A stretch of 64,000 bases of DNA from Amanita rubescens (taxonomy: Eukaryota; Basidiomycota; Agaricomycetes; Agaricales; Amanitaceae), in NCBI GenBank assembly GCA_015039365.1, contig WION01000162.1, positions 1-64,000 of the forward strand. Direction: 5' to 3'. The notes beneath the pieces were generated by a model. The model saw nothing but the letters and a program-made list of their open reading frames with translations. It was not told where the DNA came from and made no database searches. Shown here one piece after another: positions 1 through 11,289 of this stretch. The first letter of the stretch is position 1. Each line of letters begins with the position of its first letter. The translations under genes and the position numbers were made by a program.

Positions 1-1166
1 TCGTGCCACAGGTCCATTTACCAGCGCTGCCCCCTGGACAAGATGTTTGAATCGCTTGCTCCAGGCCTCGTCAATGTCACCATACTGCGAAAAAGTTACT
101 AGGATGAGGCAAAGATGGAGTAAACCGATGAAGAGGAAAGCGGATGTAATGATTTTGACATCCAAGGGGAGGGGGGTAAGGCTGTGAGTGTTGGTGGGTT
201 GGCCTGATGTTTGCCAAATGACAGACATGAGACATATGATAAAGAGAATGATGGACCTGGAAGGCGTTGTAAGGTCAAGTATACATAGAAAAATAGGGGC
301 GATACCACGCGAGCCAGACGAAGGGAAGGGAAAGTAGAACAAAAACGTTCCACAAGGTGTTACGGGAAGAATGAAGCGCGTTCTAAGAATAATGTTAGAA
401 GAAAGGTTCATTATGACGTCAATGAGGACCGCCTTTGACCTGGGCCCACTGCATTGCTTTATGGGGTCTGCGCATCGTTTCAAATCTGATGACATACAAG
501 CAGCCGAAGACAAGACTCGTGAGGGCGCTGATGAGTGACATGAGTGCTGTGCATTGTATGAAATGGCTCCCTGATCCGCCCAACTGGAGGAGGTTATAAA
601 TGGCCCTCGAATTTGGTCAGTCTTCAGAGATTTTCACGAACTTCTTAGACTCACGAAAGGAGCAACACTGATACGATGTTGAGAGTGCTCCACTCTTTCA
701 GTGTGGAATCGATGAAGTCAGTCCAGGAAAGCTTTACTTCGTCCCAGTGTTTGGGCCTCCAAGAACCGGCTGGAGGGCCGCCTACGTAATGAGAAGCGAT
801 TTCATTCTCCGTCAAATGTACACCATTGAATATTTGATGAACACGTGTGTGATAGAAGAAAGGTAGAAACAGGAGTACTGAGAAGTACAGGAAGCGAGGC
901 ACCGCGGTGAATGCGCGGACGAGGCCGTCGATGTCATTGGCAGTGGTCAGGATAGGGTCGGCCGTGAAAGGATCGAAGTAGTTCCCTGGGAACGCCAGCG
1001 GCATGTGCCAGCTTGGATGCGGAGGCTCTTGCTGTTGGGGCTGGTCATTTGCGATTGGCTCTCTTGGATTGGAAAAGTCACGTTGTTGCCTCTGTCCCTG
1101 CCTGCGAGAAGTCGGAAGAGTTCCCGCATAAATCTGAGACCTGTAATCAGCTGGATAGAATGACAT
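1..1166 (-). CDS. Partial multi-pass membrane protein of unknown function
   Basis: The gene runs leftward from an ATG at 1166 and leaves the window at position 1, so the C-terminus is missing. The N-terminal ~55 residues are polar and rich in Gln, Arg and Pro. Hydrophobic segments follow: one in the first exon (around PRFLYFSVLLFLPFFYH) and at least three more in later exons near 470-530, 290-350 and 130-220, each opened by joining short introns with GT-AG borders. The reading is consistent across exons (for example LISALTSLVFGCLYVI, then SIILFIICLMSVIW). I do not recognise the family. It shares a ~450 bp upstream region with the divergent PMS1 gene. Confidence 0.6.
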
Positions 1167-1623
1167 GGCAAGCCAAAGATCAACTTTTGATGCCCTTCAT
1201 ATCTATTAAGTATCTACAACTGCCATCGCCGTGGAAAGTCCGACATCAAGACCGCATGACGTCCTGTCATCGCTTCATCCTACCTTGGACTGTGGCAGCG
1301 GTAGTATGATGCCATTGCAAAGACTCGTTCTGTCCCCGTCATTTCGCTTGTGCCTGGCTACAAAATTCAAATGTCGCACCCTAGAAGATGGTAGCGGCGA
1401 TAGGGGTCGAAGATACTTCTGCTCCCCAATCTCTGGCGCCGGCGCTTACTGACATTCTTGTTCTGGGGATGACATGTCACCACCGGCCCGCCTCGCCGAC
1501 ATCTGCCGCTCACATCGGCGCCGGACGTTGCCGGGAAGTTGGGGTTTGTTGTGATGACTCTTACTTGGTGCGCGACACAAAATACTAAGTAGTAAACTTC
1601 ATTTGCGTTCGGCACTTGCAATC
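1167..1623. promoter_or_regulatory. Intergenic region between divergent genes
   Basis: This ~450 bp stretch separates the leftward membrane-protein gene from PMS1 and must hold both promoters. Only short overlapping open frames occur here and none looks like a real exon. I see no clear TATA box. Confidence 0.4.
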
Positions 1624-4600
1624 ATGGAAAATTCCGAGTCAACAACTGAAGATACTTCCAGAATCAAAGCGCTCGACAAGGCATCCATACACAGGATATC
1701 GTCTGGTCAGGTCGTGATAGATCTTCAGACGGCTGTCAAGGAACTCGTGGAGAACAGCTTGGATGCAGGCGCGACAAGCATAGGTCCGTCACGGTTGGAC
1801 GTGCTTTTTCGTGTTTGAGCACTCATCTTTGGTTTCGCGCGTCATTCAGAGGTGCGCTTCAAGCAGTATGGTGTAACAAGCGTTGAAGTCATTGACAATG
1901 GATGTGGTATTGCCGGGAAAGATTGGGAGAGTGTCGGTACGTCTTCGGCGCGTCTTGGGCAATTCCCTTGTCGATTACTAGTGTTTTGATTGCAGGCTTG
2001 AAGTATTACACCTCTAAACTAGCTACCTTTGACGACCTCTCTACTGTCCGCAGTTTCGGTTTTCGGGGAGAGGCTCTTTCCTCCCTTTGCGCTTTGTGCG
2101 ATAACGTTACCGTCATTACGGCGACGAGCGGCCCCATGGGTATCCAGCTGGACTTGGAGCACAGTGGAAAGGTAGCAAAGAAGACGAAAGTAGCTAGACA
2201 AGTAAGCTTGGGCCAGTGGCATCTCCCCATAAAACAAGGTTGACAATATCATATTGTAGCGAGGAACAACTGTACAATTCACAGGGTTATTCGCTCAACT
2301 GCCCGTCCGCAGGAAGGAATTGCAAAGGAACATGAAACGAGAGTTTGGCAAAGCCCTTGGCCTGTTAAACGCATATGCTTTGGGTCCTTGTGCAGGCATG
2401 GATGGCTCAGGACGCGGGACGAGGCTTACGGTCAGCAACCAACAAGAAAATGGGTAAGAGGTGCCCTATTTCCGACCAACTATCCACCAAGGCTCATCAC
2501 TTTAAGAAAGAAAATCGACCAAATCAAACGAGCGGCACTTCGTCGTTCAAGGCATCTCTAACAGCTCTCTGGGTCCCAAAGCGATGGAAAACATGGTCGA
2601 GCTGAACCTGAGCTTCCGTTTCCAGCAGGAGAAATCAGCTTGAGGCGGATCAGAGACAGACATGCTGAGCCAGGTTCCCAAACTCAGGGGCTATGCGACG
2701 ATGACAATAATGATGACACCATTCCTATTCAAGTAAGGGTCTGATTTCTAAGTTCTCCGTTGGGGCGGGCCGAACAGGGACGGATAGACAGTTTTTCTAT
2801 GTCAACGGGCGGCCGTGCAATTTAACCAAAGTGCAGAAGGGATTCAATGAGGTTTATAGAACGTTCAATGCCAACCAGGCACCGTTTATTTTGGCAGACT
2901 TTATTGTCCCAACCGGTGGGTCATTTAGCCGCCTATCAGAACGAAACGATCTAAGATTCCTCTAGAATGTTGCGACATCAACGTCAGCCCTGATAAGCGT
3001 ACCATCTTTCTCCAGAGTGAAGGGAAGCTGATTGATGCTCTCAAGGTAGGCGCAACGGTTACTGTAATACATGTAACAAACTCATGTTTCTAGGTTGCTC
3101 TCGAAACCGAGTTTTCATCGCATCGGTCTACTTTTGATCTCAATCCGACTCCGATGTCTCAGCGAGCTCTCACGCAAACGACGTTCGATAGTCCTTTTTC
3201 GAAACGGCTGAATCTCAAGGCAGGCTCTGGTTTGATCAAGTCACAGTCGTTACCTACACCGACAAGTTCCAAGGATAAGGAAAAGGAAAAGGCTTTGCCG
3301 CCAGGAAGTGTAGCAGGCGAACCATTATTTCTCCCTGAGCCAGTTGCAGATGAAGTTGGTGGAGCGCAAGCAGCTCCCGCCGTCGCCATAACAGAAGAGG
3401 CCGATACCCAGGAGGAAAGGAGAATACCAGCTAACGACAAGTCGCAATTGTTACCTATTCCGGCAACTTCCGAGGATAATGAAAAACTGCCAGAGCCGGA
3501 GAGAACAGCTGGCGAAAAGTTGCCTCGACCTAAACCGCTCCCTGTACCAAATGAAGTTGAGGCAGCGCAAGCTTCTCCCGCTGGCCCCGAAAAGTCTAGA
3601 ATGGACGAGGCTGAGACAGAAGGAGAAGTAAGAAAACCAGCTAAGGACACGGACATTGTCGATAAATCTCGTTCTATGGAGAAGCTGGACCATATGGACG
3701 TTGACGAGGGAGAGCGCCCCGAGAGGAGCAAGGAAAAGGAGATCGAGAAACCCGTCGTGCTGGATACGACGCAAGCTGCTTGGGGCCGAAAAAAAACAGC
3801 ACCCGTACCCGAAAAGGAGTCTGATGATCTTCCAGAACCCGACGGTGCTTCTGAGGAACCAGCGACGAAGAAGAGGAGGGTGGAGGTGGAGGATGCGCAA
3901 ACTGACGCCAGTACCAGCGCGAGCAAGCCTGCCCGCAAGCCTCCCAGTAAGAGCGGGGCAGGTATGACCTCTCTGGATAGCCTGCGTAATCGGCTGGCCG
4001 GGTTTGCCAGAGGTGGCCTCCTGGCTACGGCTGCGTCGTCGAAAAAGGAACCACCTGCTAGGGACGAAGAGATGGACGCGGAAGACATGGAAGGCGTTGA
4101 CAAAGTCAGGACACCTGGCAAGGACGTACGGAAAGGACGAGATAGAAGACCCAGCTTTGAGATTATCGGCCCCAGGATCAAAACTATTGTGTTACGCGAG
4201 GACCAACGACCTGTAGGCAGCGTAGACAAGACACGGACAAGGTCCGACAGTGATACTGTCATGGAGGATGCCATTCCATCGATGAGTTCCACGACTGCAC
4301 CACCCGAACACCACCCGGCATCCAAAGTTATCGAGATGGATGATGAACAGGATTTGGCATCTGAAACGTCAACGAAACAATCGGGTCAGCGTCCTGAAAT
4401 TATTCGTGGCTCAGACACAGCATCTGGAAACGTGACATTACGGTTTGATATCGAACGATTAACTTCCGCGTGGACCCGGTTACGGAATCAAGTAGTCGGT
4501 GCCGAAGATGCTCCGTGTGTATCAAGCAAGGTTTCAGCTGATGCTGGCGTGGCAAATACGGAAGATAATGAGAGTGCAACGCGTGCTCTGGCGCGGGTTC

Positions 4601-5374
4601 TTGACAAGGCCGATTTTGCAAATATGGACATTATCGGGCAGTTCAACCTTGGTTTTATCATTGTACGAAGGCAAAAGGCGGCGGCGTGTGATGACGGCGG
4701 GGAAAGAGATCAGATGGATGACCTCTTCATCGTAGACCAGCATGCTTCTGATGAGAAGTACAACTTTGAGACGTTGCAGCAAACGACAAGAATCCAGTCT
4801 CAGAAGCTTTTTAGGTGTGTACATCTGGCATATATCAGGCGACGCTGACTGGGACGCACAGACCCCGCCCATTAGAGCTGACGGCGGCAGATGAGCTCAT
4901 TGCAATTGAAAACATGCACATGTTGCAGCAGAACGGGTTTGAGCTGGCGGTGGATGAAACAGCAGCTGTGGGTCAGGGTTCCAAGCTTAAAGTTACCGCC
5001 TTCCCTGTCAGCAAAAGTACCGAGTTTGGGATGGCAGGCAAGCCACCGTTCATTTTCGGGGTGACAGTGGCTGACGTTTGACAGATTTGGAAGAACTTCT
5101 GAACTTGATGAGGGACCAGCCGTCTGGTAACGTAGTGAGATGCTCTAAAGCCCGTGCGATGTTCGCAATGAGGGCTTGCCGGAAGAGCGTAATGATAGGA
5201 ATGCCGCTGAATAAGAGTCAGATGACCACCGTGGTTCAGCACATGGGCACAATAGAGCAACCTTGGAACTGCCCTCATGGACGGCCAACCATGCGGCATC
5301 TCTTTGACTTGTGCCAGGATGACCCGAGGCGAAAGCCACGGACGGTCATTTGGTCGTCGTTGGAAGGGATGTGA
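1624..5374 (+). CDS. PMS1: MutL-family mismatch repair endonuclease PMS1 (frame-disrupted as given)
   Basis: PMS1 pairs with MLH1 to form MutL-alpha, which nicks DNA during mismatch repair. The ATG at 1624 starts the GHKL ATPase domain: [15 protein letters not shown] (motif I), VIDNGCGI (motif II), [12 protein letters not shown] (motif III), then [12 protein letters not shown] and [14 protein letters not shown] near 2790-3010. A long charged linker (about 3150-4450) leads to the C-terminal domain with QFNLGFI, the endonuclease motif [21 protein letters not shown] and [14 protein letters not shown]. Introns are short; one (5038-5090) has a GC donor. Between about 2450 and 2730 the conserved reading jumps frame at three short homopolymers (near 2570, 2640 and 2736, each one base short), so the ATPase domain cannot be read through as given. 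Either these are sequence errors or the gene is a recent pseudogene; the 3' half is intact. Confidence 0.93.
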
Positions 5375-6752
5375 AATGTGATATCCCTACTTCTTTTTTT
5401 GGCCTTGTGCTTATGTTCGATATATCTAATTGCTCGTTATCTAAAATATAGGAGTTTCAGACCAAACTATCGGTCTACCCAGGGTTTCCGTCTATGCTTC
5501 ACTGACACTTCCCTGATTCATATTGGGTATGTTTGATCAGTGTCCATAACGACCCATGACATGCTTGATTTTTGCTCGGCGCGTATATTGAAGGCATCGG
5601 ATATCAATCTCGGAACTTTGCATTCCGAGACCGTATTTTATATGCAAAGTATCTATGCGATGGCTTCTTTATTGCCAACGCGTCTCATACACTGGAGCCG
5701 CTGACCCTTTCTGTCATGCAACGCGATTAGTATCCGGGCACCGTAGACAATGGACAACTTCTTACCTGCCGAAGTTCCGAGGTTATAGTATTCTCCATTG
5801 GGATAACTCTGTTGCCAGGTTTCAGTTCCTCGTGTTGTAACTATCATGGAGGTTGTGGGCCGTGGCTAGCGATTGGAAGCTATACCGATCTCGGGTGAGT
5901 GACGTAGCTTTTGGAATGAACGATGTCTTTGCAGTCATTCTTATTGGCCCGACTAGGACCTACTAGGGTCCACCACACGATGAGGGACGCCTCGATGTAG
6001 GCCGTTGCAATAACCGGCCATTGATTAAAATGCCATATTGACAATACGCAAAAGCTGCCGAAGTTTTTTTTCCTGGCTAGCGGCCTAGCCAAAAGGCAGT
6101 TATGTCCCCAATAGTATCGCGGCGAGTCACGGGGTGATTCGAAGCTCGTTTCGTCTTCGGTATTCTTTTCGGTTTCACCGTACTCAATAACTTATTGCGC
6201 CGGGGGCCGTGCAACTGCTTTACTTGGATGACCAAATATGGACATGTCAGATTTTGATAAGTCATTCAACCCTAACATGAGAATATATTTAAGATCCATC
6301 TCCAGTGCCGTAACTTGCCATATATGAGCAAAACTTCGCAGCGTCAATTCCAATAAAGATGTGGTCTTGGGCGCGTAGCCATGAGTCGATAGTCAAATAT
6401 CCATGATGATACTTATTTTGAGATCGACACCCACAAAGGACACACGACTCGGTGCAATACTTATTTATGATAGATAGCCGGTTTGCGGCCACCGTATGCT
6501 ATACGTAAGCTTTAGCCTAATACGGTCACAATCAGTAATCAAACAAGCGCAACAGACTAGTACCTTGACGGACCCTTGCAAGTTATCCCTGAACAAAAAC
6601 AGCGCTTTGTTCGGATGCCATCTCCTTTTTTTTTGACCTTTTAAATAATCCCGCGGCTGTCTATTCCACCATCTCCATCCCCTCCCGTTGCTCGTTACGG
6701 GTCACCGCGTGGCACCCCATCCAACTTGAAAGACTTTGAAACCAACTTGGAG
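5375..6752. other. Gene-free intergenic stretch
   Basis: About 1.4 kb between PMS1 and the G-alpha gene. Open frames are all under 75 codons and overlap on both strands without family resemblance or intron signals. A CT-rich stretch and a TTTAAATAA sequence near 6640-6680 could belong to the G-alpha promoter. I see nothing else. Confidence 0.4.
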
Positions 6753-8813
6753 ATGTTTTTCCCTAATCCTTGTATCAACCGTAATGCCGGCAATCAAGAC
6801 GACACGGTTACACAAGACTCTGCAAGTATAACCACTCTTTTATCCGAGTCGAAGAAAGCATTGGAACAAAAGAAAAAGGCAACGCGATTGCTGCTTCTAG
6901 GTCTGTCTATCCGTGATGTATCTTACTCGACGTGTTCATCGGTTCTGCATGCAGGTCAATCGGAGTCCGGAAAGGTTCGCAATATATCCCCTTGACACGT
7001 CAGTCTTGCCTTAATACAAAGTTACTGCCCAGAGCTCCGTATTGAAGAGTATGCCCACTCCTTTTCTTGGTCGTCGGTGCTATTGCTTACATGGACACAG
7101 ATTTTCAGCTCGCGTTTGCCCCAAAACAATTCAACACCGATAGGTCCATGTGGAGGCTCGTTATACACCTAAACGTCTTAAGGTACGTTTCCTTCACCCT
7201 AAGAGCTTGTCCCCTTTCTGACCAATATACGCTGGTAGTCAAATCCGGACGATTCTCGATATCCTGGAGTTGAAGCATATAGAACGGCTGCCGAACATTG
7301 ATTCAGCTGAAATTGCTAATTATCAACGTATAAAGAATTTTCGTCTCAAGTTCTCGCCTCTTCTCTTTATCGAAACACGGCTTATTGAGCTGATCTGTCC
7401 TGATATTGGTGTAAGAGACACTTGTGTTCGTGCCAGCACTGGTTGGCAAGACCGGTTACGAAATATTCTGAAAAGCTCCACTCCGGAATACAGGCGACGT
7501 TCGGAGTTGGACCCCTCGATCGTGTTGGCAGCCTCGAAAGACACGGTCAACGAGCTGTGGCAGCAGCCGAACGTCAAGACTCTTATGGATCAATATTCTA
7601 AATTGCACATGGGCGGGGTTGGCACCTCGTGAGCTACTTCATCGTCGCTACGAATCGTGGCCAATGATTTACCTTCAGTCAGATTTCTAGATGATATTGA
7701 TCGTATAACGGCTCTTAATTATGAGCCAACTGATCGTAAGTAGTAGCAAAGATCATTTGAGCTCGTAATTCACCCAGATAATAGAGGACATCATCCGTGC
7801 TCGCATCAGGACAATTGGTGCAGAAGAACACATCTTTCATCTTGAAACAGGTAACCAAACCTTGTGAGAATTGTCTACAATGACTGACGATGGGTAGGAT
7901 CCCAAGCTGGATCTTTCTACTACATAACAGATGTGGGCGGTAGCAAGTACTCGGTTAGGCGAAACGTGTCTGGATTTTCGTGTGCTGATATCGGTATAGC
8001 GCGCTACCTGGGCGTCTTTTTTTGATGATGGTATTATTATGTCTCGTGGTTATAACGATGTCGTTCTCATAATCATTTTTAGTTCAAGCTATCATATTTT
8101 TGGCACCACTGGCATTTAACCAGTACCTGGAAGAAGATTCCACCATTAATCGACTTGTAAGAGTTTGTTCCTCGTCCTGCGGGTTCCGCCTGAATCTTTA
8201 TCAGGAGGACAGTACAAAACTATGGAAAGAAATATGCTCTAATAAAATCCTGGGGAATGCAGAGTTGATACTATTCTTCAACAAAGTACGTCATTATATA
8301 CGGTGTCGCGGCTGCTGCTGGCTGACGTTGTACCATTAGACGGATCTTCTGAAAAAGACGTTGGAATCCGGCGCACGGGTTACGGACTACATCGCCAACT
8401 ATACAGGCGTGAATAACGTGGAAGAAGTTACCGAGTGTACGATAGTATTTTCATTCCTTGTACTATCACGCCTGAGTCACCTTTGCATAGTTTTCATTGC
8501 CAAGTTCAAGGGGTATCAGGTGCGACGTTTACTCATTGAGGTTATCCTATGTTTTGACTCAATTCCCTGTAGAAGAGGCTATCACCTGTTGAGCGCCGTT
8601 TTCTTTGCTATTCTACATCCGCTGTCGTAGGTTCAAGTCAAAATCAAAGTTATTTCCATTTAACGGTTCCTTTCGGCAGGATACGCATGCAACGGGACTT
8701 TTACTGGACCAAAGTAAGAACACAGTTGTTCGCCCTCGACACCTCTAACCTATATTACAGTTCGTGACACCATCACCATTCAGCACTTAAAGGAGATTCG
8801 AGCATTGGTTTAA
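6753..8813 (+). CDS. Divergent heterotrimeric G-protein alpha subunit
   Basis: Gene of about a dozen exons; the first in-frame ATG is at 6753 and the stop at 8811-8813. After a ~40-residue N-terminal extension without a myristoylation MG start, the P-loop reads GQSESGKSS (exons joined at 6900/6954 and 6976/7032). Then come FQLAFAPKQF, the helical domain (ELWQQPNVKTLMDQ, FLDDIDRI), switch I RARIRTIGAEEHIF, switch II DVGGSKYSR, ILFFNKTDLL (the NKxD guanine box) and a C-terminal helix ending IRDTITIQHLKEIRALV. Compared with canonical G-alpha, the catalytic Gln of DVGGQ is Ser, and the TCAT (G5) motif is not recognisable before DTHAT. Such divergent paralogues are typical of expanded G-alpha families in Agaricomycetes. 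Inference: slow or absent GTP hydrolysis. No frame breaks found. Confidence 0.9.
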
Positions 8814-8933
8814 TATGCAAGTATATAAGGGCATTGAATATCGCGTATAATGTTATTGTATCTCTAAGCTAATTTGTGCATACTTTATGTAGCGTAGTTT
8901 GACGATGTTTCGCTATTGGGAAGTAAAAAAGAT

Positions 8934-9004
8934 TGCATTGACCGGGAGTCGAACCCGGAGCTAGGCCATGGGAAGACCCAATGTTACCGCTACACCATCA
9001 ATGC
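8934..9004 (-). tRNA. tRNA-Gly (anticodon CCC)
   Basis: On the minus strand, 71 nt fold as a tRNA: acceptor stem GCATTGA/TCAATGC, D arm GTGTAGCGGTAAC, anticodon stem GGGTC/GGCCT around loop TTCCCAT giving anticodon CCC, T arm CCGGG-TTCGACT-CCCGG, discriminator A. No intron. Glycine identity follows from the CCC anticodon. Confidence 0.92.
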
Positions 9005-9097
9005 ACACCACATGCTATCTCATTTCATTCAAAATCTGTTCAGTCATCTGATGGAGTGCATCTTTTCTCCGCTGAATCTTGACTCAACACCTCCACC

Positions 9098-10926
9098 ATG
9101 CGTTATTCACAACAGATGAACTCTCGCTCGGGCTTTTTGTCGCTTCCAGGCGAGATACTTCACGAAATTCTTAGGCATTCGAGCTGTGAAGAGTTACTCA
9201 AATGTCGTTTGGTGCGTACCGTGATGAAACCAAGCCTTTTCCTCATTCCTGTCCATAGGTTTGCAGTTCTCTGAACAGAATTATCGAATGCGATTCCGAA
9301 TTGCTCTATATCATCGAATTGTTCAAGCATAAAATGGTTGATTGCGGCGATGCAATAACCTCCCACGCCGAACGCCTGTGCGCTTTAAGAGACAGTCAAC
9401 AGGCATGGCGAGATTTGGAGTGGAAGTCCAATGTCAATGTGGACGTACAGGGGTATTGTACGGCCTACGAATTAGTGGGCGGCGTGTTCGCGAAAACGAA
9501 CGGCGAAGACATGTTCCTTGCTTGGTTACCAAGTGCGAAGAGCCCAGGATATACCGTCTACCATGAAGACATCAAGATGGACTTGCGAGATTTTGCCATA
9601 GATCCTACACAGGATCTGATAGTACTGTTGGAAGAAGATGACACGTACGCGACTATATTCCTCCTTTGCGCTAGCCGTCGCTTAATCATCAACTTAGTGT
9701 CTTTCAGGAGGATTTGTCGAGAAATATGCGATTACATCTGCGGACCATGTCTACCATGGGGCATCACCCGAAAGCTCAGGAGCCTGAGCTGCGTTTTAGC
9801 ATTCGCCACCGCATTAGTACCGCCTTTGTGCAGATAGCCTCAGATGTATTGGCCGTGTTTTTGACATTGGGGTTCCAAACTCGCTTGATCTTGTGGAACT
9901 GGGAAGCCGACCAGCTTCTTAGCGTATGTGTCACGATTACTAAACCGTTTTAACCTTTCTCATCGATGCATACATCAATCAGGATTCCGATGAAAATCAA
10001 TACCCCATACCACCTATTTCTTGGGATTTCGCGCTCATTAGCCCTCGTGCTTTCATGATCACCACCATCGATGACGACGGGGCTATCTTGCTTTACAAGT
10101 TCTCCTGCGCGGACGATCCTATTCCCGTCCATGTGGTGACATTACGTATGCCACCTCTGCTGGATGACCGTTCTTTGCTATTTTTGTCATCCCATTCCGG
10201 GCCGTTTTTAGCCAAGCCTCCCCACGGGACAGAATTCACAACGGGGCCAGATTCTCGGGTTCAGACCCTTTCTGTTGGATACCGTAATGAGAATATGCCC
10301 ATCGGGAGCCCCCTCCATTTCGGCTTGTTCTATGTCCACAATAGGTCACTCGAAACATATATCAAAGACTACGGAAGAATTGATGGAAGTCTTGGCAAAG
10401 GCCGAAATCAAATGTCCCATGCGACTGAGGTTCCGTGGCATGAATGGGGCCCCGGAAACACCCGATTTAGCACCGTCCGTTCTCCAACTCATTGGCTACG
10501 GTACCCATCATCGTTATTTCATCCTGTACATCCTCCTCATCATTTCCTTTCTCTAGTTATGTTCAAGGTGAACGTGTAGTCCAGCCCCCCGAGTCCCATG
10601 ATGGCCATAACGCATTGGAAGTTTGGGATTTTAACGTTTTTCCGGGACAACACGAAGAGACTCGGAGGTCGAGTCGAAATAATACCTCTACAATGGTCGC
10701 CGCTTCACTTTTCAGAGAACCGCTGATTACAAGTCTTCCTTATCAAGCTCAAGTCCGTATGGTTAATGAGGAGTATGGAGCATTCATGATCGATGAGGAG
10801 AGAATAGTTGCTTTGAAGGTTCGTGCTGTCGATGTCTCATTCTCAGCGTATTGCCAACTCTGTTCACTTCAGGTCAACCCTGCAAATAAGGAGGAAATCG
10901 TGGGGTTGCACGTGTACTGCTTTTAA
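9098..10926 (+). CDS. F-box protein
   Basis: The ATG at 9098 opens a first exon (to 9211) encoding an F-box: LPGEILHEILRHSSCEELLKC, continued after a 47-bp intron as VCSSLNRII. F-box proteins recruit substrates to SCF ubiquitin ligases through Skp1. The remaining ~450 residues contain short hydrophobic strands (FLAWLPSAKSPGYTVY, LRDFAIDPTQDLIVLLEED, DVLAVFLTLGFQTRLILWNW, AFMITTIDDDGAILLYKF) resembling an irregular beta-propeller as found in many basidiomycete F-box proteins. Introns lie near 9685-9706, 9920-9980, 10500-10557 and 10820-10872. The stop is at 10924-10926 after EIVGLHVYCF. The substrate is unknown. Confidence 0.83.
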
Positions 10927-11289
10927 TTGAATTCATCTTTTTTGACGGCCCACATGCTGCTTGTAAAGATAGTGACCTGATTACATCAGGCTGAATGATA
11001 TTTTTGTATTATTCGACACCTGAAAGCTGGCAGCGGCGCGCGGGCGTGGTTCATTTGATCTGATAAGGGAAACTGGTGTGAGCGGTACGATCGTGATGCT
11101 GTCTTGTGCATTCAATTGGTGTGAACGAGGCTTACACTTGCAGTGTCAGGGATACGCATGGGATAAACAACCGGGGGTGTCGAAGATAAGGTGGCGCCGG
11201 GGTTCCCGGCTCTTTTCTTCTCGGTTGACCTTCCCCACTTCACCTGATAGGGTATTCCGCACAACTTCCTCTTTCAACGCTTCAGAAAG
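10927..11289. other. Intergenic region upstream of the permease
   Basis: About 360 bp with no supported gene. It includes the start-less 5' extension of the permease first exon and presumably its promoter. Confidence 0.35.

Noticed and set aside
3159..4325. 388-codon minus-strand frame opposite the PMS1 linker
   Set aside because: It is the antisense shadow of the long charged PMS1 exon; composition is Ser/Leu-rich low complexity, without introns or a family match.
8916..9119. Short + frame starting at 8916 (GSKKDCIDRESNPELG)
   Set aside because: It reads through the antisense of the tRNA-Gly gene; the RESNPE pattern is the usual tRNA shadow.
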